From Agromyces seonyuensis (lineage in GTDB: Bacteria > Actinomycetota > Actinomycetes > Actinomycetales > Microbacteriaceae), in NCBI RefSeq assembly GCF_009789225.1, contig NZ_WSTA01000001.1, forward strand, positions 106,854 through 170,853: a stretch of 64,000 nt of DNA, written 5' to 3'. This document shows positions 1 through 14,386 of the stretch, in pieces; positions within the stretch are counted from its first letter, which is position 1, and every line of letters begins with the position of its first letter. The notes beneath the pieces are model-generated. The model was given only the letters and a program-made list of their open reading frames with translations. It did not search any database and had not been told where the DNA came from. Position numbers and translations under genes: made by a program.

Positions 1-557
1 CGGCACCGGCGGGCGCCTTCAGCGAGCTCGCCGAGCTCGAGGGCGTCCGCATCGCCACGAGCTACCCGGGCCTCGTCGGCGAGTTCCTCGCCCGCAGCGG
101 CGTGAGCGCGACGCTCGTCAAGCTCGACGGCGCCGTGGAGTCGGCCGTGCAGCTCGGCGTCGCCGACGCCGTCGCCGACGTCGTGTCGACCGGCTCGACC
201 CTCCGCAAGGCGGGCCTCGAGATCTTCGGCCCGGTCATCCTCGAATCGGATGCCGTGCTCATCGGCACCGACGAGACGATCCCCGGCATCGCGACGCTCG
301 TTCGTCGTCTCCAGGGCGTCGTCGTCGCCCGCGACTGGGTGCTCCTCGACTACGACGTGCCGGTCGCCGAGCTCGAGCACGCCACGGCGGCCGTGCCGGG
401 CTTCGAGTCGCCGACGGTGTCGCCGCTGCACGATCCCGAGTGGGTCGCCGTGCGCGTCATGATCAAGCGCAAGGGCATGAACCGGGTGATGGACGACCTC
501 TACGCGCTCGGCGCGCGGGCCATCCTCGTCTCGGCCATCCACGCGGCGCGGTTGTAA
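1..557 (+). CDS. hisG: ATP phosphoribosyltransferase, C-terminal part (5' cut by window edge)
   Basis: First enzyme of histidine biosynthesis, joining ATP and PRPP to give phosphoribosyl-ATP. The reading frame enters from outside the window (first full codon at base 3) and 184 residues are visible. They carry the catalytic-domain block [18 protein letters not shown] and the PRPP-binding type stretch [19 protein letters not shown], followed by about 75 residues ending [26 protein letters not shown], which fits the C-terminal allosteric domain of long-form HisG. Long-form enzymes act without HisZ and are inhibited by histidine; that is family knowledge. The stop lies 12 nt before hisF, so the two are probably co-transcribed. 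Confidence 0.93.
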   Translation, partial: APAGAFSELAELEGVRIATSYPGLVGEFLARSGVSATLVKLDGAVESAVQLGVADAVADVVSTGSTLRKAGLEIFGPVILESDAVLIGTDETIPGIATLVRRLQGVVVARDWVLLDYDVPVAELEHATAAVPGFESPTVSPLHDPEWVAVRVMIKRKGMNRVMDDLYALGARAILVSAIHAARL

Positions 558-569
558 GGGAGGGTCTCG

Positions 570-1331
570 ATGAGCCTCGCCGTCCGCGTCATCCCGTGTC
601 TCGACGTCGCCGCGGGCCGCGTCGTCAAGGGCGTCAACTTCCTCGACCTGCGCGATGCGGGCGACCCCGTCGAGCTCGCGGCGCTCTACGCCGGCCAGGG
701 CGCCGACGAGCTGACGTTCCTCGACGTCACCGCGACCGTCGACGAGCGCGCCACCACCTACGAGATGGTGCAGCGCGTCGCCGAGCAGGTGTTCATCCCG
801 CTGACCGTCGGCGGCGGTGTGCGCTCCTCGGAGGACGTCGCGCGCCTGCTCGGCCACGGCGCCGACAAGATCGGCGTCAACTCGGCGGCGATCGCCCGGC
901 CTGCGCTGCTCTCCGAGATCGCCGACCGCTTCGGCGCCCAGGTGCTGGTGCTCTCGCTCGACGTGAAGCGCTCCGATCGCACCGAGTCCGGGTTCGTCGT
1001 CACGACGCACGGCGGCCGCACCGAGACGGCGCTCGACGCGCTCGCGTGGGCGAAGCACGCCGTCGAGCTCGGCGCCGGCGAACTGCTCGTCAACTCCATC
1101 GACGCCGACGGCACGAAGGCCGGCTTCGACCTCGAGCTCACGGCGCTCATGCACGAGCTCTCGAGCGTGCCGGTGATCGCCTCCGGCGGTGCCGGTTCGG
1201 CCGCCGACTTCGCCCCCGCCTGGCGCGCGGGCGCCGACGCGATGCTCGCCGCATCGATCTTCCACAACCGCGAGGTGACCGTCGGCGAGGTCAAGCGGGC
1301 CCTCGCCGCCGAGGGGGCGATCGTGCGATGA
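570..1331 (+). CDS. hisF: Imidazole glycerol phosphate synthase, cyclase subunit HisF
   Basis: Cyclase half of IGP synthase. With HisH it converts PRFAR and ammonia to imidazole glycerol phosphate and AICAR. The 253 residues form one (beta/alpha)8 barrel of normal family length. The two catalytic aspartates are present at D12 (IPCLDV) and D131 (LSLDVKR), and the phosphate-binding loops TVGGGVRS and ASGGAGS are intact. The ATG follows a GGGAGGG ribosome site (about 559-565) with good spacing. The stop codon overlaps the start of hisI as ATGA, indicating translational coupling. HisH is not in this window. Confidence 0.97.
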   Translation: MSLAVRVIPCLDVAAGRVVKGVNFLDLRDAGDPVELAALYAGQGADELTFLDVTATVDERATTYEMVQRVAEQVFIPLTVGGGVRSSEDVARLLGHGADKIGVNSAAIARPALLSEIADRFGAQVLVLSLDVKRSDRTESGFVVTTHGGRTETALDALAWAKHAVELGAGELLVNSIDADGTKAGFDLELTALMHELSSVPVIASGGAGSAADFAPAWRAGADAMLAASIFHNREVTVGEVKRALAAEGAIVR

Positions 1332-1759
1332 CCGATCCGACGAACGAGGATGCCGCCGCCGGCGACGCCGAGGAATTCGAGCTCACGAGCGAGCACTGGG
1401 ATGCGACCGGGTCCGTGCTCGACCGGGCGGCGTTCAACGCCGACGGGCTGCTGCCCGCGGTCATCCAGCAGTGGGACACCCGCGAGGTGCTCATGCTCGC
1501 CTGGATGGACCGAGAGGCCCTGCGCCGCACGCTCAGCGAGGGCCGCGTCACCTTCTGGTCGCGCTCCCGCCAGGAGTACTGGCGCAAGGGCGACACGTCC
1601 GGCCACGCCCAGTACGTGCGCGGCGCCGCCCTCGACTGCGACGGCGACACGCTGCTCGTGAGCGTCGAGCAGGTCGGCGCGGCCTGCCACACCGGCACCC
1701 GCACCTGCTTCGACGGCGACCCGCTCGCCGTCGTGCAGGGCGAACTCCCGGTCACCTGA
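1328..1759 (+). CDS. hisI: Phosphoribosyl-AMP cyclohydrolase HisI
   Basis: Third step of histidine biosynthesis: opening the adenine ring of phosphoribosyl-AMP. The protein has 143 residues, the single-domain form without a HisE fusion. Metal and substrate motifs are clear: [18 protein letters not shown], then [13 protein letters not shown] and the zinc-ligand run [10 protein letters not shown]. About 25 acidic N-terminal residues precede the domain. The start is fixed by the 4-nt ATGA overlap with hisF. A 47-nt gap separates it from trpE, so the his genes may run on into the trp genes. Confidence 0.96.
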   Translation: MTDPTNEDAAAGDAEEFELTSEHWDATGSVLDRAAFNADGLLPAVIQQWDTREVLMLAWMDREALRRTLSEGRVTFWSRSRQEYWRKGDTSGHAQYVRGAALDCDGDTLLVSVEQVGAACHTGTRTCFDGDPLAVVQGELPVT

Positions 1760-1806
1760 CTCAGCACCCTGATCCCGCACCCCACGCATCCCCCGATCGA
1801 GGAGCC

Positions 1807-3330
1807 ATGACCCAGACCACGAGCCGCGAGGACTTCGACCGCATCGCCCCCGGGCGCAAGGTCGTGCCGATCGTGCGCGAGCTCTTCGCCGACGGGGAGA
1901 CGCCCGTCGGCATCTACCGGAAGCTCGCCGGGGGCCGACCCGGCACCTTCCTGCTGGAGTCGGCGGAGCAGGGCGGAATCTGGTCGCGCTACTCCTTCGT
2001 GGGCGTGTCGAGCTGGGGCATCCTCACCGAGGCCGACGATCGCGCGCGCTGGATCGACGAAGGCCTCGACGCCGAGCGCGCCTTCGGCGGCGAGCTCCCC
2101 GAGCGACCGCTCGACGCACTCGCCGCCCTGCACGCGCGCTGGGCGACGGCGGCCGTGCCGGGTCTGCCGCCGCTCACCGGCGGTCTCGTGGGCTTCATCG
2201 GCTGGGAGGCCGTGCGGGAGCTCGAGCACCTGCCGAACCGTCCGCCCGCCGAGGGCGCAGCGCCCGCGCAGGCCTTCGGCTTCGTCGCGGAGCTCGTCGT
2301 GCTCGACCACCGCAGCGGCACGGTGCAGCTCATCGTCAACGTGCTGAACGACGGCGCGGCCGAGGCCGACGGCCTCTGGAGCGAGGCGCAGTCGCGGCTC
2401 GACGAACTGCAGTCCCAGCTCAACCGGCCGCTCGAGGCGCAGCTCGCCGCGATCGACTTCGACGTCCGCCCAGAGATCGCCCACCGCACCGAGCACGACG
2501 ACTTCATCGCGGCCGTCGAACGGTCGAAGGAGTACGTGCGCGACGGCGACGTCTTCCAGGTCGTGATCTCGCAGCGCTTCGAGACGCCCGCCACGGCGCA
2601 TCCCATCGACGTCTACCGGGTGCTGCGCTCGCTCAACCCGAGCCCCTACATGTACCTCCTGAGCCTCGAGGACGCGGCGGGCGAGCCGTACTGGATCGTC
2701 GGCTCGTCGCCCGAGGCGCTCGTGAAGGTGCAGGACGGCCGGCTCTACTCGCATCCCATCGCCGGTTCCCGGCCCCGCGGCGCGACGCCGGAGGCCGACG
2801 CCGACCTCGAGACCGAGCTGCTCGCCGACCCCAAGGAGCGCGCCGAGCACCTCATGCTCGTCGACCTCGCCCGCAACGACCTCGCGAAGGTGTCGGTGCC
2901 CGGCTCCGTCGAGGTGACCGAGTTCATGCGCGTGGAGCGCTTCAGCCACATCATGCACATCGTCTCCTCCGTCGAGGGCGACCTCGCACCGGGCCGCACG
3001 TCCGTCGACGCCTTCCGGGCGACGTTCCCGGCGGGCACGCTCTCCGGTGCGCCGAAGCCGCGCGCACTCGAGATCATCGACGAGCTCGAGCCCGCGAGCC
3101 GCGGCGCCTACGGGGGAGTGGTGGGCTACTTCGGCTTCGCCGGCGACGCCGACCTCGCGATCGCGATCCGCACCGCCACGATCTCCCACGGGGTCGCGCG
3201 CGTGCAGGCCGGTGCCGGGCTCGTCGCGGACTCGGACCCGGAGTCGGAGTTCGCCGAGTCGCAGAACAAGGCGGCCGCGCCGCTGCGCGCCGTCGCCGTC
3301 GCGAACGCGATGCGGCGGATCGAGTCGTGA
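1807..3330 (+). CDS. trpE: Anthranilate synthase component I
   Basis: Makes anthranilate from chorismate with ammonia delivered by the TrpG amidotransferase; committed step of tryptophan synthesis. The 507 residues show the chorismate-binding fold: LLES near residue 40 (tryptophan feedback site in the family), PSPYMYLLSLED, IVGSSPEALVKV, IAGSRPRG, DLARNDLAKV and TFPAGTLSGAPKPRA. GAGGAG stands 4-9 nt before the ATG, which fixes the start. The following membrane-protein gene begins at the TGA. Neither trpG nor trpD is in this cluster, so the glutaminase partner must be encoded elsewhere. The 47 nt before the gene are too short for a Trp-codon leader peptide with an attenuator. Confidence 0.97.
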   Translation: MTQTTSREDFDRIAPGRKVVPIVRELFADGETPVGIYRKLAGGRPGTFLLESAEQGGIWSRYSFVGVSSWGILTEADDRARWIDEGLDAERAFGGELPERPLDALAALHARWATAAVPGLPPLTGGLVGFIGWEAVRELEHLPNRPPAEGAAPAQAFGFVAELVVLDHRSGTVQLIVNVLNDGAAEADGLWSEAQSRLDELQSQLNRPLEAQLAAIDFDVRPEIAHRTEHDDFIAAVERSKEYVRDGDVFQVVISQRFETPATAHPIDVYRVLRSLNPSPYMYLLSLEDAAGEPYWIVGSSPEALVKVQDGRLYSHPIAGSRPRGATPEADADLETELLADPKERAEHLMLVDLARNDLAKVSVPGSVEVTEFMRVERFSHIMHIVSSVEGDLAPGRTSVDAFRATFPAGTLSGAPKPRALEIIDELEPASRGAYGGVVGYFGFAGDADLAIAIRTATISHGVARVQAGAGLVADSDPESEFAESQNKAAAPLRAVAVANAMRRIES

Positions 3331-3917
3331 TGCGCCGCGCCAAGTCGACCTCCATCATCGCGACCCTCCTCGGTGCCGGGCTCGGCTTCCTCGCGTGGAG
3401 CCAGACCTGGTTCACGATCGAGCTCGTGCCCGGCGCCTGGTCCGAGACGACCCACGCCGTCGCCGGCGAGGTCGCGTCGCCGGCGCTCGCCGCGCTCTCG
3501 CTCACCGGGCTGGCGCTGGCCGCCGCGCTCGGCATCGCCGGCCCGGGCATCCGCGTCGTATTGGCCGTGCTCGAGGCGCTGCTCGGCGCCTGCATGGTGC
3601 TCGCTTCCGCGCTCAGTCTCGCCGACCCGCTCGGCTCGGTCGCGCGGGTCGTGACGGATGCCACGGGGGTCGCGGGATCGGGCACCGCCGAACTCGTCGA
3701 CTCCCTGGCTCCGACCTTCTGGCCGATCGTCGGCATCTTCGCGGGCGCCGTGCTCGTCGCCGTCGGCGTCTTCGTGCTCGTCACGTCGAAGCGCTGGCCG
3801 GCAGCCTCCCGCAAGTACCGCGCGGTCCGCCTCGAGGGCGAGCGTCCCGCGGGCAACGCACGCGATCGCGCCGTCGACGACTGGGACGAGCTGACCCGCG
3901 GCGACGACCCGACGTGA
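3330..3917 (+). CDS. Trp-operon-associated membrane protein (Trp_oprn_chp type)
   Basis: Integral membrane protein of 195 residues with four predicted helices: about residues 8-28, 50-68, 75-95 and 130-152, followed by a basic then acidic cytoplasmic tail (residues 155-195). Its place between trpE and trpC, four-helix layout and length match the actinobacterial Trp biosynthesis-associated membrane protein family. The function of that family is not established; a role in tryptophan transport is only a guess. The ATG at 3330 overlaps the trpE TGA by one base. The GTG just before it (3327) is an equally possible start. Confidence 0.85.
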   Translation: MRRAKSTSIIATLLGAGLGFLAWSQTWFTIELVPGAWSETTHAVAGEVASPALAALSLTGLALAAALGIAGPGIRVVLAVLEALLGACMVLASALSLADPLGSVARVVTDATGVAGSGTAELVDSLAPTFWPIVGIFAGAVLVAVGVFVLVTSKRWPAASRKYRAVRLEGERPAGNARDRAVDDWDELTRGDDPT

Positions 3918-3986
3918 GGCGCCGAGCAGGCCGCGCAGGCGCGACCGGCCCCGGTCACACGCACGTGGCGGTCCGAGGCCGCACGA

Positions 3987-3992
3987 TAGACT
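3987..3992 (+). promoter_or_regulatory. Putative -10 element before the HGxxPAAW gene
   Basis: TAGACT stands 36 nt before the ATG at 4029, with an AAGGAG ribosome site in between (4018-4023). It could start a separate HGxxPAAW-trpCBA transcript inside the trp cluster. No good -35 is visible, so this is tentative. Confidence 0.4.
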
Positions 3993-4028
3993 TCCCCCGC
4001 ATCCCCATCGAACATCAAGGAGCAACAC

Positions 4029-4259
4029 ATGACCTCTGAGTCCATCGAACCCGGCCACGGACACTCGCCGGCGGCCTGGACCGCGGTCGTCATCATGCTC
4101 GTCGCCTTCACGATCGGCACGGTGGCCTTCTTCTTCTCGGTGGTGTGGCTCGTCTGGGCCTCCGCCGCGCTCGTGGTCGTCGGCCTCCTCGCCGGCTGGC
4201 TGCTGAAGCGCGCCGGCTACGGCGTCGACGGACCGAAGTACCAGCCCAAGGGCCACTGA
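4029..4259 (+). CDS. HGxxPAAW family small membrane protein
   Basis: A 76-residue protein with the diagnostic motif HGHSPAAW at residues 10-17, directly before the first of two membrane helices (about 17-36 and 39-59). The tail is basic and ends YGVDGPKYQPKGH. This family occurs in the trp cluster of many actinobacteria and has no known function. Three bases separate it from the GTG of trpC, so it is almost certainly co-transcribed with trpCBA. AAGGAG 5 nt before the ATG supports the start. Whether it works with the neighbouring Trp-associated membrane protein is open. Confidence 0.87.
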   Translation: MTSESIEPGHGHSPAAWTAVVIMLVAFTIGTVAFFFSVVWLVWASAALVVVGLLAGWLLKRAGYGVDGPKYQPKGH

Positions 4260-4262
4260 GTC

Positions 4263-5036
4263 GTGCTCGCCGATCTGACGGCGGGCTCCGTCGCCGACGC
4301 CGAAACGCGCCGGCAGCTCCGACCCTTCGACGTGGTCGAACGGGAGGCGCTCGCCGCGCCCGCAGCCGTCGACGCCCTCGCGGCGCTCGCCCCGGCGGAG
4401 CGCGTGAAGGTCATCGCGGAGATCAAGCGGTCGAGCCCCTCGCGGGGCGCGCTCGCGAGCATCCCGGACCCGGCGGCCCTCGCCTCGCTCTACGAGACCG
4501 GTGGGGCGAGCGCGATCAGCGTGCTCACCGAGCAGCGCAAGTTCGGCGGATCGCTCGACGATCTCATGGCCGTCCGTCGAGCCGTGTCGCTGCCGGTGCT
4601 CCGCAAGGACTTCATCGCGACCGCTTACCAGGTCTTCGAAGCCCGGGCGGCCGGCGCCGACCTGGTGCTGCTCATCGTGGCGGCGCTCGACGACGCCACC
4701 CTGCGCACGCTGTACGACCTCATCGTCGAACTCGGCATGACGCCGCTCGTCGAGACCCACTCGGCCGAGGAGCTCGACCGGGCCGCGCAGCTCGGTGCGG
4801 GGCTCATCGGCGTCAACGCGCGCAACCTCTCGACGTTCGAGCTCGACCGCGATCTCTTTGGCACCCTCGTCGCCCGCTTCCCGGCCGGCGCGATCAAGGT
4901 CGCCGAATCCGCGGTGCTCTCGCCCGCCGACGTGGCGCACTACCGCGCGGCCGGCGCCGACGCCGTGCTCGTCGGCGAGGCGCTCGTCACGGGCGGCGAC
5001 CCGGTCGCCAACCTCGCCGCGTTCCGCGCGGTCTGA
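4263..5036 (+). CDS. trpC: Indole-3-glycerol phosphate synthase
   Basis: Closes the indole ring from CdRP, the penultimate stage of tryptophan synthesis. The 257-residue barrel carries the catalytic stretch VIAEIKRSSPSRG, PVLRKDFIATAYQ, LIGVNARNL and VAESAVLSPADV. GTG start, three bases after the preceding stop. The protein is monofunctional. No trpF is present in the cluster, as in actinobacteria where the HisA-like enzyme PriA does both isomerisations; that PriA serves here is inferred. A 60-nt gap precedes trpB. Confidence 0.96.
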   Translation: MLADLTAGSVADAETRRQLRPFDVVEREALAAPAAVDALAALAPAERVKVIAEIKRSSPSRGALASIPDPAALASLYETGGASAISVLTEQRKFGGSLDDLMAVRRAVSLPVLRKDFIATAYQVFEARAAGADLVLLIVAALDDATLRTLYDLIVELGMTPLVETHSAEELDRAAQLGAGLIGVNARNLSTFELDRDLFGTLVARFPAGAIKVAESAVLSPADVAHYRAAGADAVLVGEALVTGGDPVANLAAFRAV

Positions 5037-5096
5037 CCTCCGTCGCTCCGGCGGCGCTCCCGACTTCCCGATCCCTTGCTCCTTTGGAGGCGCGAC

Positions 5097-6311
5097 ATGG
5101 CTCTCCGCGACCAGACCGGTCCCTACTTCGGCGACTTCGGCGGACGCTTCGTCCCCGAGTCGCTCGTGCAGGCCATCGACGAGATCGCCGAGGCGTACGA
5201 CCTCGCCAAACTCGACCCGACGTTCCAGCACGAGCTGGCCGAGCTCGGCCGCACGTACAGCGGCCGGCCCTCGATCATCACCGAGGTGCCGCGCTTCGCC
5301 GAGCACGCGGGCGGCGCCCGGGTCATCCTCAAGCGCGAAGACCTGAACCACACGGGTTCGCACAAGATCAACAACGTGCTCGGTCAGGCGCTCCTGACCA
5401 AGCGGCTCGGCAAGACCCGCGTGATCGCGGAGACCGGCGCCGGCCAGCACGGCGTCGCCACCGCGACGGCAGCCGCGCTCTTCGGCATGGACTGCGTCAT
5501 CTACATGGGCGAGGTCGACACCGAGCGCCAGGCGCTCAACGTCGCCCGCATGCGGCTGCTCGGCGCCGAGGTGATCCCGGTGAAGTCGGGCTCGCGCACG
5601 CTGAAGGACGCGATCAACGAGGCCATGCGCGACTGGGTCGCCAACGTCGAGTCGACGATGTACATCTTCGGCACGGTCGCCGGCCCGCACCCCTTCCCCG
5701 AGATGGTGCGCGATTTCCAGAAGATCATCGGCGAGGAGGCGCGCGCGCAGGTGCTCGAGCTGACGGGCGAGCTGCCGACCGCGGTCGCCGCGGCCGTCGG
5801 CGGCGGCTCCAACGCCATCGGCATCTTCCACGCGTTCCTCGACGACCCGACGGTCGCCCTCTACGGCTTCGAGGCCGGCGGCGAGGGCGCGGACACCCCG
5901 CGTCACGCGGCCACTATCACGAAGGGCCGCCCCGGCGTGCTCCACGGCGCCCGCTCCTACCTCCTGCAGGACGAGGACGGACAGACGATCGAGTCGCACT
6001 CGATCTCCGCGGGCCTCGACTACCCGGGCGTCGGTCCCGAGCACGCCTGGCTCTCCGCCATCGGTCGGGCCTCCTACCGCCCCGTCACCGACACCGCGGC
6101 GATGGATGCCCTCCTCCTGCTCTCGCGCACCGAGGGCATCATCCCTGCGATCGAGTCCGCGCACGCCCTGGCCGGTGCGATCGAGCTCGGTCGCGAGCTC
6201 GGCCCCGACGCGACGATCCTCGTGAATCTCTCGGGTCGCGGCGACAAGGACATGGAGACCGCCGGTACGTGGTTCGGCCTCTTCGACGAGCAGAACGGAA
6301 CCGCCGAATGA
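5097..6311 (+). CDS. trpB: Tryptophan synthase beta chain
   Basis: PLP enzyme joining indole and serine to give tryptophan, working in an alpha2beta2 complex with TrpA. It has 404 residues, usual length. The PLP lysine is K90 in HTGSHKINN, and the phosphate-binding loop [10 protein letters not shown] is present. The start at 5097 is chosen because TTTGGAGG ends 6 nt upstream and the protein begins [20 protein letters not shown] as in relatives; an in-frame start at 5076 would only add seven odd residues. The TGA overlaps the trpA ATG. Confidence 0.97.
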   Translation: MALRDQTGPYFGDFGGRFVPESLVQAIDEIAEAYDLAKLDPTFQHELAELGRTYSGRPSIITEVPRFAEHAGGARVILKREDLNHTGSHKINNVLGQALLTKRLGKTRVIAETGAGQHGVATATAAALFGMDCVIYMGEVDTERQALNVARMRLLGAEVIPVKSGSRTLKDAINEAMRDWVANVESTMYIFGTVAGPHPFPEMVRDFQKIIGEEARAQVLELTGELPTAVAAAVGGGSNAIGIFHAFLDDPTVALYGFEAGGEGADTPRHAATITKGRPGVLHGARSYLLQDEDGQTIESHSISAGLDYPGVGPEHAWLSAIGRASYRPVTDTAAMDALLLLSRTEGIIPAIESAHALAGAIELGRELGPDATILVNLSGRGDKDMETAGTWFGLFDEQNGTAE

Positions 6312-7093
6312 GCCGGGTCGCAGACGTCATCGCCGCCAAGCGCGCCGCGGGCGGCGAAGTGCTGGTCGGGTACCTGCCGATCGGCTTCCCGGATCTCGAC
6401 GCCTCGGTCGAGGCCGCCGTCGCCCTCATCGAGAACGGCGTCGACGTGCTCGAGTTCGGCATCCCGTACTCCGACCCGGTCATGGACGGCCCGGTCATCC
6501 AGGCTGCCACGACGGCCGCGCTGGCGAACGGGTTCAAGCTCCGCCACGCCTTCGAGGCCGTCCGCCGCGTCACCGAGCGCGTCGACGCGCCCGTGCTGCT
6601 CATGACGTACTGGAACCCGGTGCTGCAGTACGGCGTCGACCGCTTCGCCGACGACCTCGCGGCCGCCGGGGGAGCGGGGCTCATCACCCCCGACCTCATC
6701 CCCGACGAGGCGGGCGACTGGCTCGCCGCGTCCGACCGAACGGGGCTCGACCGGGTGTTCCTCGCCGCGCCGACCTCGAGCGACGAGCGCCTGCGCCGCG
6801 CGATCGAGCTCAGCCGCGGCTTCGTGTACGCCGTCTCGACGATGGGCATCACCGGCGCCCGCGCCGACCTCGACGTCGCCGCGCGCACGCTCGTCGGGCG
6901 GCTCCGCGACGCCGGCGCCGAGTCGGTCTGCGTCGGCATCGGCGTCTCGACGCCCGAGCAGGTGCGCGAGATCAACGGCTATGCCGACGGCGCCATCGTG
7001 GGCTCGGCCCTCGTGAAGTCGCTCGCGGACGGCGGCCCGAGCGCCGCCGGTGCCCTTGCGGCCTCGCTCTCGCACGGCCCCTCCGGCCACTGA
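6308..7093 (+). CDS. trpA: Tryptophan synthase alpha chain
   Basis: Cleaves indole-3-glycerol phosphate to indole, which passes through a tunnel to TrpB. It has 261 residues. The catalytic pair E49 ([11 protein letters not shown]) and D60 (VMDGPVIQ) matches the classical positions, and the phosphate-binding segments GITGAR and GIGVS are present. The start is set by the ATGA overlap with trpB. A 9-bp hairpin follows the gene. Confidence 0.97.
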   Translation: MSRVADVIAAKRAAGGEVLVGYLPIGFPDLDASVEAAVALIENGVDVLEFGIPYSDPVMDGPVIQAATTAALANGFKLRHAFEAVRRVTERVDAPVLLMTYWNPVLQYGVDRFADDLAAAGGAGLITPDLIPDEAGDWLAASDRTGLDRVFLAAPTSSDERLRRAIELSRGFVYAVSTMGITGARADLDVAARTLVGRLRDAGAESVCVGIGVSTPEQVREINGYADGAIVGSALVKSLADGGPSAAGALAASLSHGPSGH

Positions 7094-7095
7094 AG

Positions 7096-7101
7096 TACCC
7101 T
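7096..7101 (+). promoter_or_regulatory. Putative -10 element before lgt
   Basis: TACCCT just after the trpA stop, about 60 nt before the lgt GTG. The hairpin at 7108-7130 would lie in the leader if this promoter is used. Weak evidence. Confidence 0.3.
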
Positions 7102-7107
7102 GACTGA

Positions 7108-7130
7108 GGCGCGCCGCGGGTCGGCGCGCC
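7108..7130 (+). terminator. Hairpin after trpA
   Basis: Inverted repeat GGCGCGCCG / CGGCGCGCC, 9 bp with a 5-nt loop, followed by TTCCCCC. It may end the trp transcript or act as an lgt leader hairpin. Confidence 0.5.
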
Positions 7131-7161
7131 TTCCCCCGCACGTGAGAAAGGCAGACCGGGC

Positions 7162-8175
7162 GTGATCGCACCGCTGAGCATTCCGAGCCCGAGCGAAGAC
7201 TGGCGCTACTGGGAGATCCCGGTCCCGTGGGGCACGCTCACGATCCACGCGTATGCGATCTGCATCCTCGTCGGCATCATCGCGGCCTACATCGTCACGA
7301 GCCGGCGTCTCACCAAGCGCGGCGGCGAGCCGGGCGTCGCGCTCGACGTCACCCTCTGGGCCGTCGTCCTCGGCATCATCGGGGCGCGGTTCTACCACGT
7401 CTTCACGCACCCGGACGACTTCTTCTACGAGGGCGCGAACGTCTGGAACCCCTTCGAACCCGGGTCGATCTGGGCGATCTGGGAGGGCGGCAACGCCATC
7501 TACGGCTCGCTCATCGGCGGCGCGATCGGCGTCTTCATCGGCTGCCGCCTGACGGGGCTGCGCTTCTGGTCGTTCGCTGACGCGCTCGCACCCGGACTGC
7601 TGCTCGCGCAGGCCTTCGGCCGACTCGGCAACTGGTTCAACCAGGAGCTCTTCGGCCAGCCCACCACGCTGCCGTGGGGCCTCGAGATCACCTACCCGAA
7701 CCCCGCCTGGCCCGCCGGCCTGCCGGAGGACACCCTCTTCGCGCCCACGTTCCTCTACGAGATCATCTGGAACGTCGTCGGCATCGCGGTCATCCTGCTC
7801 ATCGAGCGCCGCGGCGAAGGCGTGCTGCGCTGGGGCAAGGCGTTCGGCGTCTACATGATCTGGTACGGCACCGGTCGCGCCTTCCTCGAATCGATCCGTC
7901 TCGACCCGAGCGAGATGTTCCTCGGCATCCGCGTGAACATCTGGGCGTCGTGGATCCTCATCGTCCTCGGCATCGTGCTGATCCTCGTGCAGCGCCGTCG
8001 TCACACGGGTCTGGAGCCCAGCGTCTACGTGCCCGGTCGCGAATGGGTGGAACCCGAGCCTGGGGTAGACTCCGAGAGCACCGAGTCCGATTCAGACTCC
8101 GACGGCGATGAAGCCGAGACCGAGAACGCCGACGGATCGGCACCGGCCACAAGCCCACGCGGCAACGCCTCCTGA
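7162..8175 (+). CDS. lgt: Prolipoprotein diacylglyceryl transferase
   Basis: Membrane enzyme that moves diacylglycerol from phosphatidylglycerol to the lipobox cysteine of prolipoproteins. The hydrophobic segments fit the seven-helix fold and the family signature [13 protein letters not shown] is present near residues 153-165; HAYAI and the GARFYHV segment are also conserved. GTG start. At 337 residues it is longer than proteobacterial Lgt because of a C-terminal tail of about 45 residues, strongly acidic and Ser/Asp/Glu-rich ([18 protein letters not shown]), that follows the last helix. The tail probably lies in the cytoplasm and is not catalytic. Confidence 0.96.
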   Translation: MIAPLSIPSPSEDWRYWEIPVPWGTLTIHAYAICILVGIIAAYIVTSRRLTKRGGEPGVALDVTLWAVVLGIIGARFYHVFTHPDDFFYEGANVWNPFEPGSIWAIWEGGNAIYGSLIGGAIGVFIGCRLTGLRFWSFADALAPGLLLAQAFGRLGNWFNQELFGQPTTLPWGLEITYPNPAWPAGLPEDTLFAPTFLYEIIWNVVGIAVILLIERRGEGVLRWGKAFGVYMIWYGTGRAFLESIRLDPSEMFLGIRVNIWASWILIVLGIVLILVQRRRHTGLEPSVYVPGREWVEPEPGVDSESTESDSDSDGDEAETENADGSAPATSPRGNAS

Positions 8176-8294
8176 CGGGGCCGCACCGCTTTCGCGACGT
8201 TCTCCACGCGGCCCGCACCTCAGGCCGCGTACCGAGACTTCCAGACGGGCCGACGACGTCCCTGTCATTCGACGACAAGCAGAGGACGGTCAAC

Positions 8295-12861
<4,567 letters not shown>

Positions 12862-12869
<8 letters not shown>

Positions 12870-14319
12870 CCCGAAGGGCTTCCTCAAGGTCACGGAGCGG
12901 GAGCTGCCCAAGCGGCGCCCCGTCCCCGTGCGGATCATGGACTGGAAAGAGGTCTACGAGCAGGGCGACCCGGCCCAGCTGCGTCGGCAGGCGGGCCGCT
13001 GCATGGACTGCGGCGTCCCGTTCTGCCACCAGGGCTGCCCGCTCGGCAACCTCATCCCGGAGTGGAACGACCTGACGTGGCGCGGCGAGGGCCGCGCCGC
13101 GATCGACCGTCTGCACTCGACGAACAACTTCCCCGAGTTCACGGGCCGGCTCTGCCCGGCCCCGTGCGAGTCGTCGTGCGTGCTCGGCATCAACCAGCCG
13201 GCGGTCACGATCAAGCAGGTCGAGGTGTCGATCATCGACGAGGCGTTCAGCAACGGCTGGGTGCAGCCGCACCCGCCGGCACGCCTCACCGGCAAGACGG
13301 TCGCTGTGGTCGGCTCGGGCCCGGCTGGCCTCGCCGCCGCGCAGCAGCTCACCCGCGCGGGCCACACCGTCGCCGTCTACGAGCGCGACGACCGCATCGG
13401 CGGCCTGCTCCGCTACGGCATCCCGGACTTCAAGATGGAGAAGCGTCAGATCGACCAGCGCCTCGCCCAGATGACGGCCGAGGGCACCCGATTCCGCGCC
13501 GGCGTCGACATCGGCACCGACATCACGTGGGCCCAGCTCCGCGAGCGCTACGACGCCGTGGTGGTGGCCACGGGCGCCATGGTGCCGCGCGACCTGCCGA
13601 TCCCCGGCCGCGATCTCCCCGGCGTGCACTTCGCCATGGAGTACCTGACCCAGTCGAACCACGCCGTCGCCGGCGACCAGGTGCCCGGCCAGCTGACGGC
13701 CGAGGGCAAGCACGTCGTCGTCCTCGGCGGCGGCGATACCGGCGCGGACTGCATCGGCACGGCGCACCGCCAGGGCGCGCTCTCGGTGACGAACCTCGCG
13801 ATCGGCAAGCAGCCCTCGGAGATCCGTCCGGTCGGACAGCCCTGGCCGATGCACCCGACGCTGTTCGAGGTCCAGTCGGCGCACGAGGAGGGCGGCGAGC
13901 GCGAGTACCTCGTCTCGACCGTCGAGTTCCTGCACAACGACGCCGGCGAGGTCCGGGCGATCCGCGTCGCCGAGACGGAGTTCGTCGACGGCAAGCGCCT
14001 CCCGAAGGCCGGCACCGAGCGCGAGATCCCCGCGGACCTCGTGCTGCTCGCCCTCGGCTTCACCGGCCCGGAGCAGCAGACGCTGCGCGACCAGATCGGC
14101 CTCCCGTTCGACGGCCGCGGCAACGCGGCGCGCGGCGCGGACTACGACACCAGCCTGCCGGGCGTGTTCGTCGCGGGCGATGCAGGGCGAGGCCAGTCCC
14201 TCATCGTCTGGGCCATCGCGGAGGGACGTGCTGCAGCCGCGGCCGTCGACCGCTACCTTGAAGGTGACACCCGTCTCCCGTCTCCGATCCAGGCGACGGC
14301 ACGGGCGATCGCCGTGTGA
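12862..14319 (+). CDS. gltD: Glutamate synthase small subunit
   Basis: NADPH-oxidising FAD subunit of GOGAT; it feeds electrons through 4Fe-4S clusters to GltB. It has 485 residues. The N-terminal cluster cysteines lie in [17 protein letters not shown] and CPAPCESSC, the FAD site is [12 protein letters not shown], the NADPH site is [12 protein letters not shown], and the C-terminal FAD segment is [17 protein letters not shown] start inside the end of gltB gives translational coupling. A short hairpin follows the stop. Confidence 0.97.
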
Positions 14320-14320
14320 T

Positions 14321-14339
14321 TTCCGCGCGCCGCGCGGAA
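14321..14339 (+). terminator. Short hairpin after gltD
   Basis: TTCCGCG / CGCGGAA inverted repeat directly after the gltD TGA. There is no T-tract, so it is a weak terminator candidate or simply a leader structure of pyk. Confidence 0.4.
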
Positions 14340-14386
14340 GCATCCGATTCGGCAGGCCACTGCCGAGAACAGGAAGACACCATCAA

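Noticed and set aside
1760..1806. Tryptophan attenuator before trpE
   Set aside because: Only 47 nt lie between hisI and trpE, without a start codon followed by Trp codons and without competing hairpins.
8176..8294. GlnR site upstream of gltB
   Set aside because: No GTnAC/GaAAC pentamers at 11-nt steps were found in the gap.
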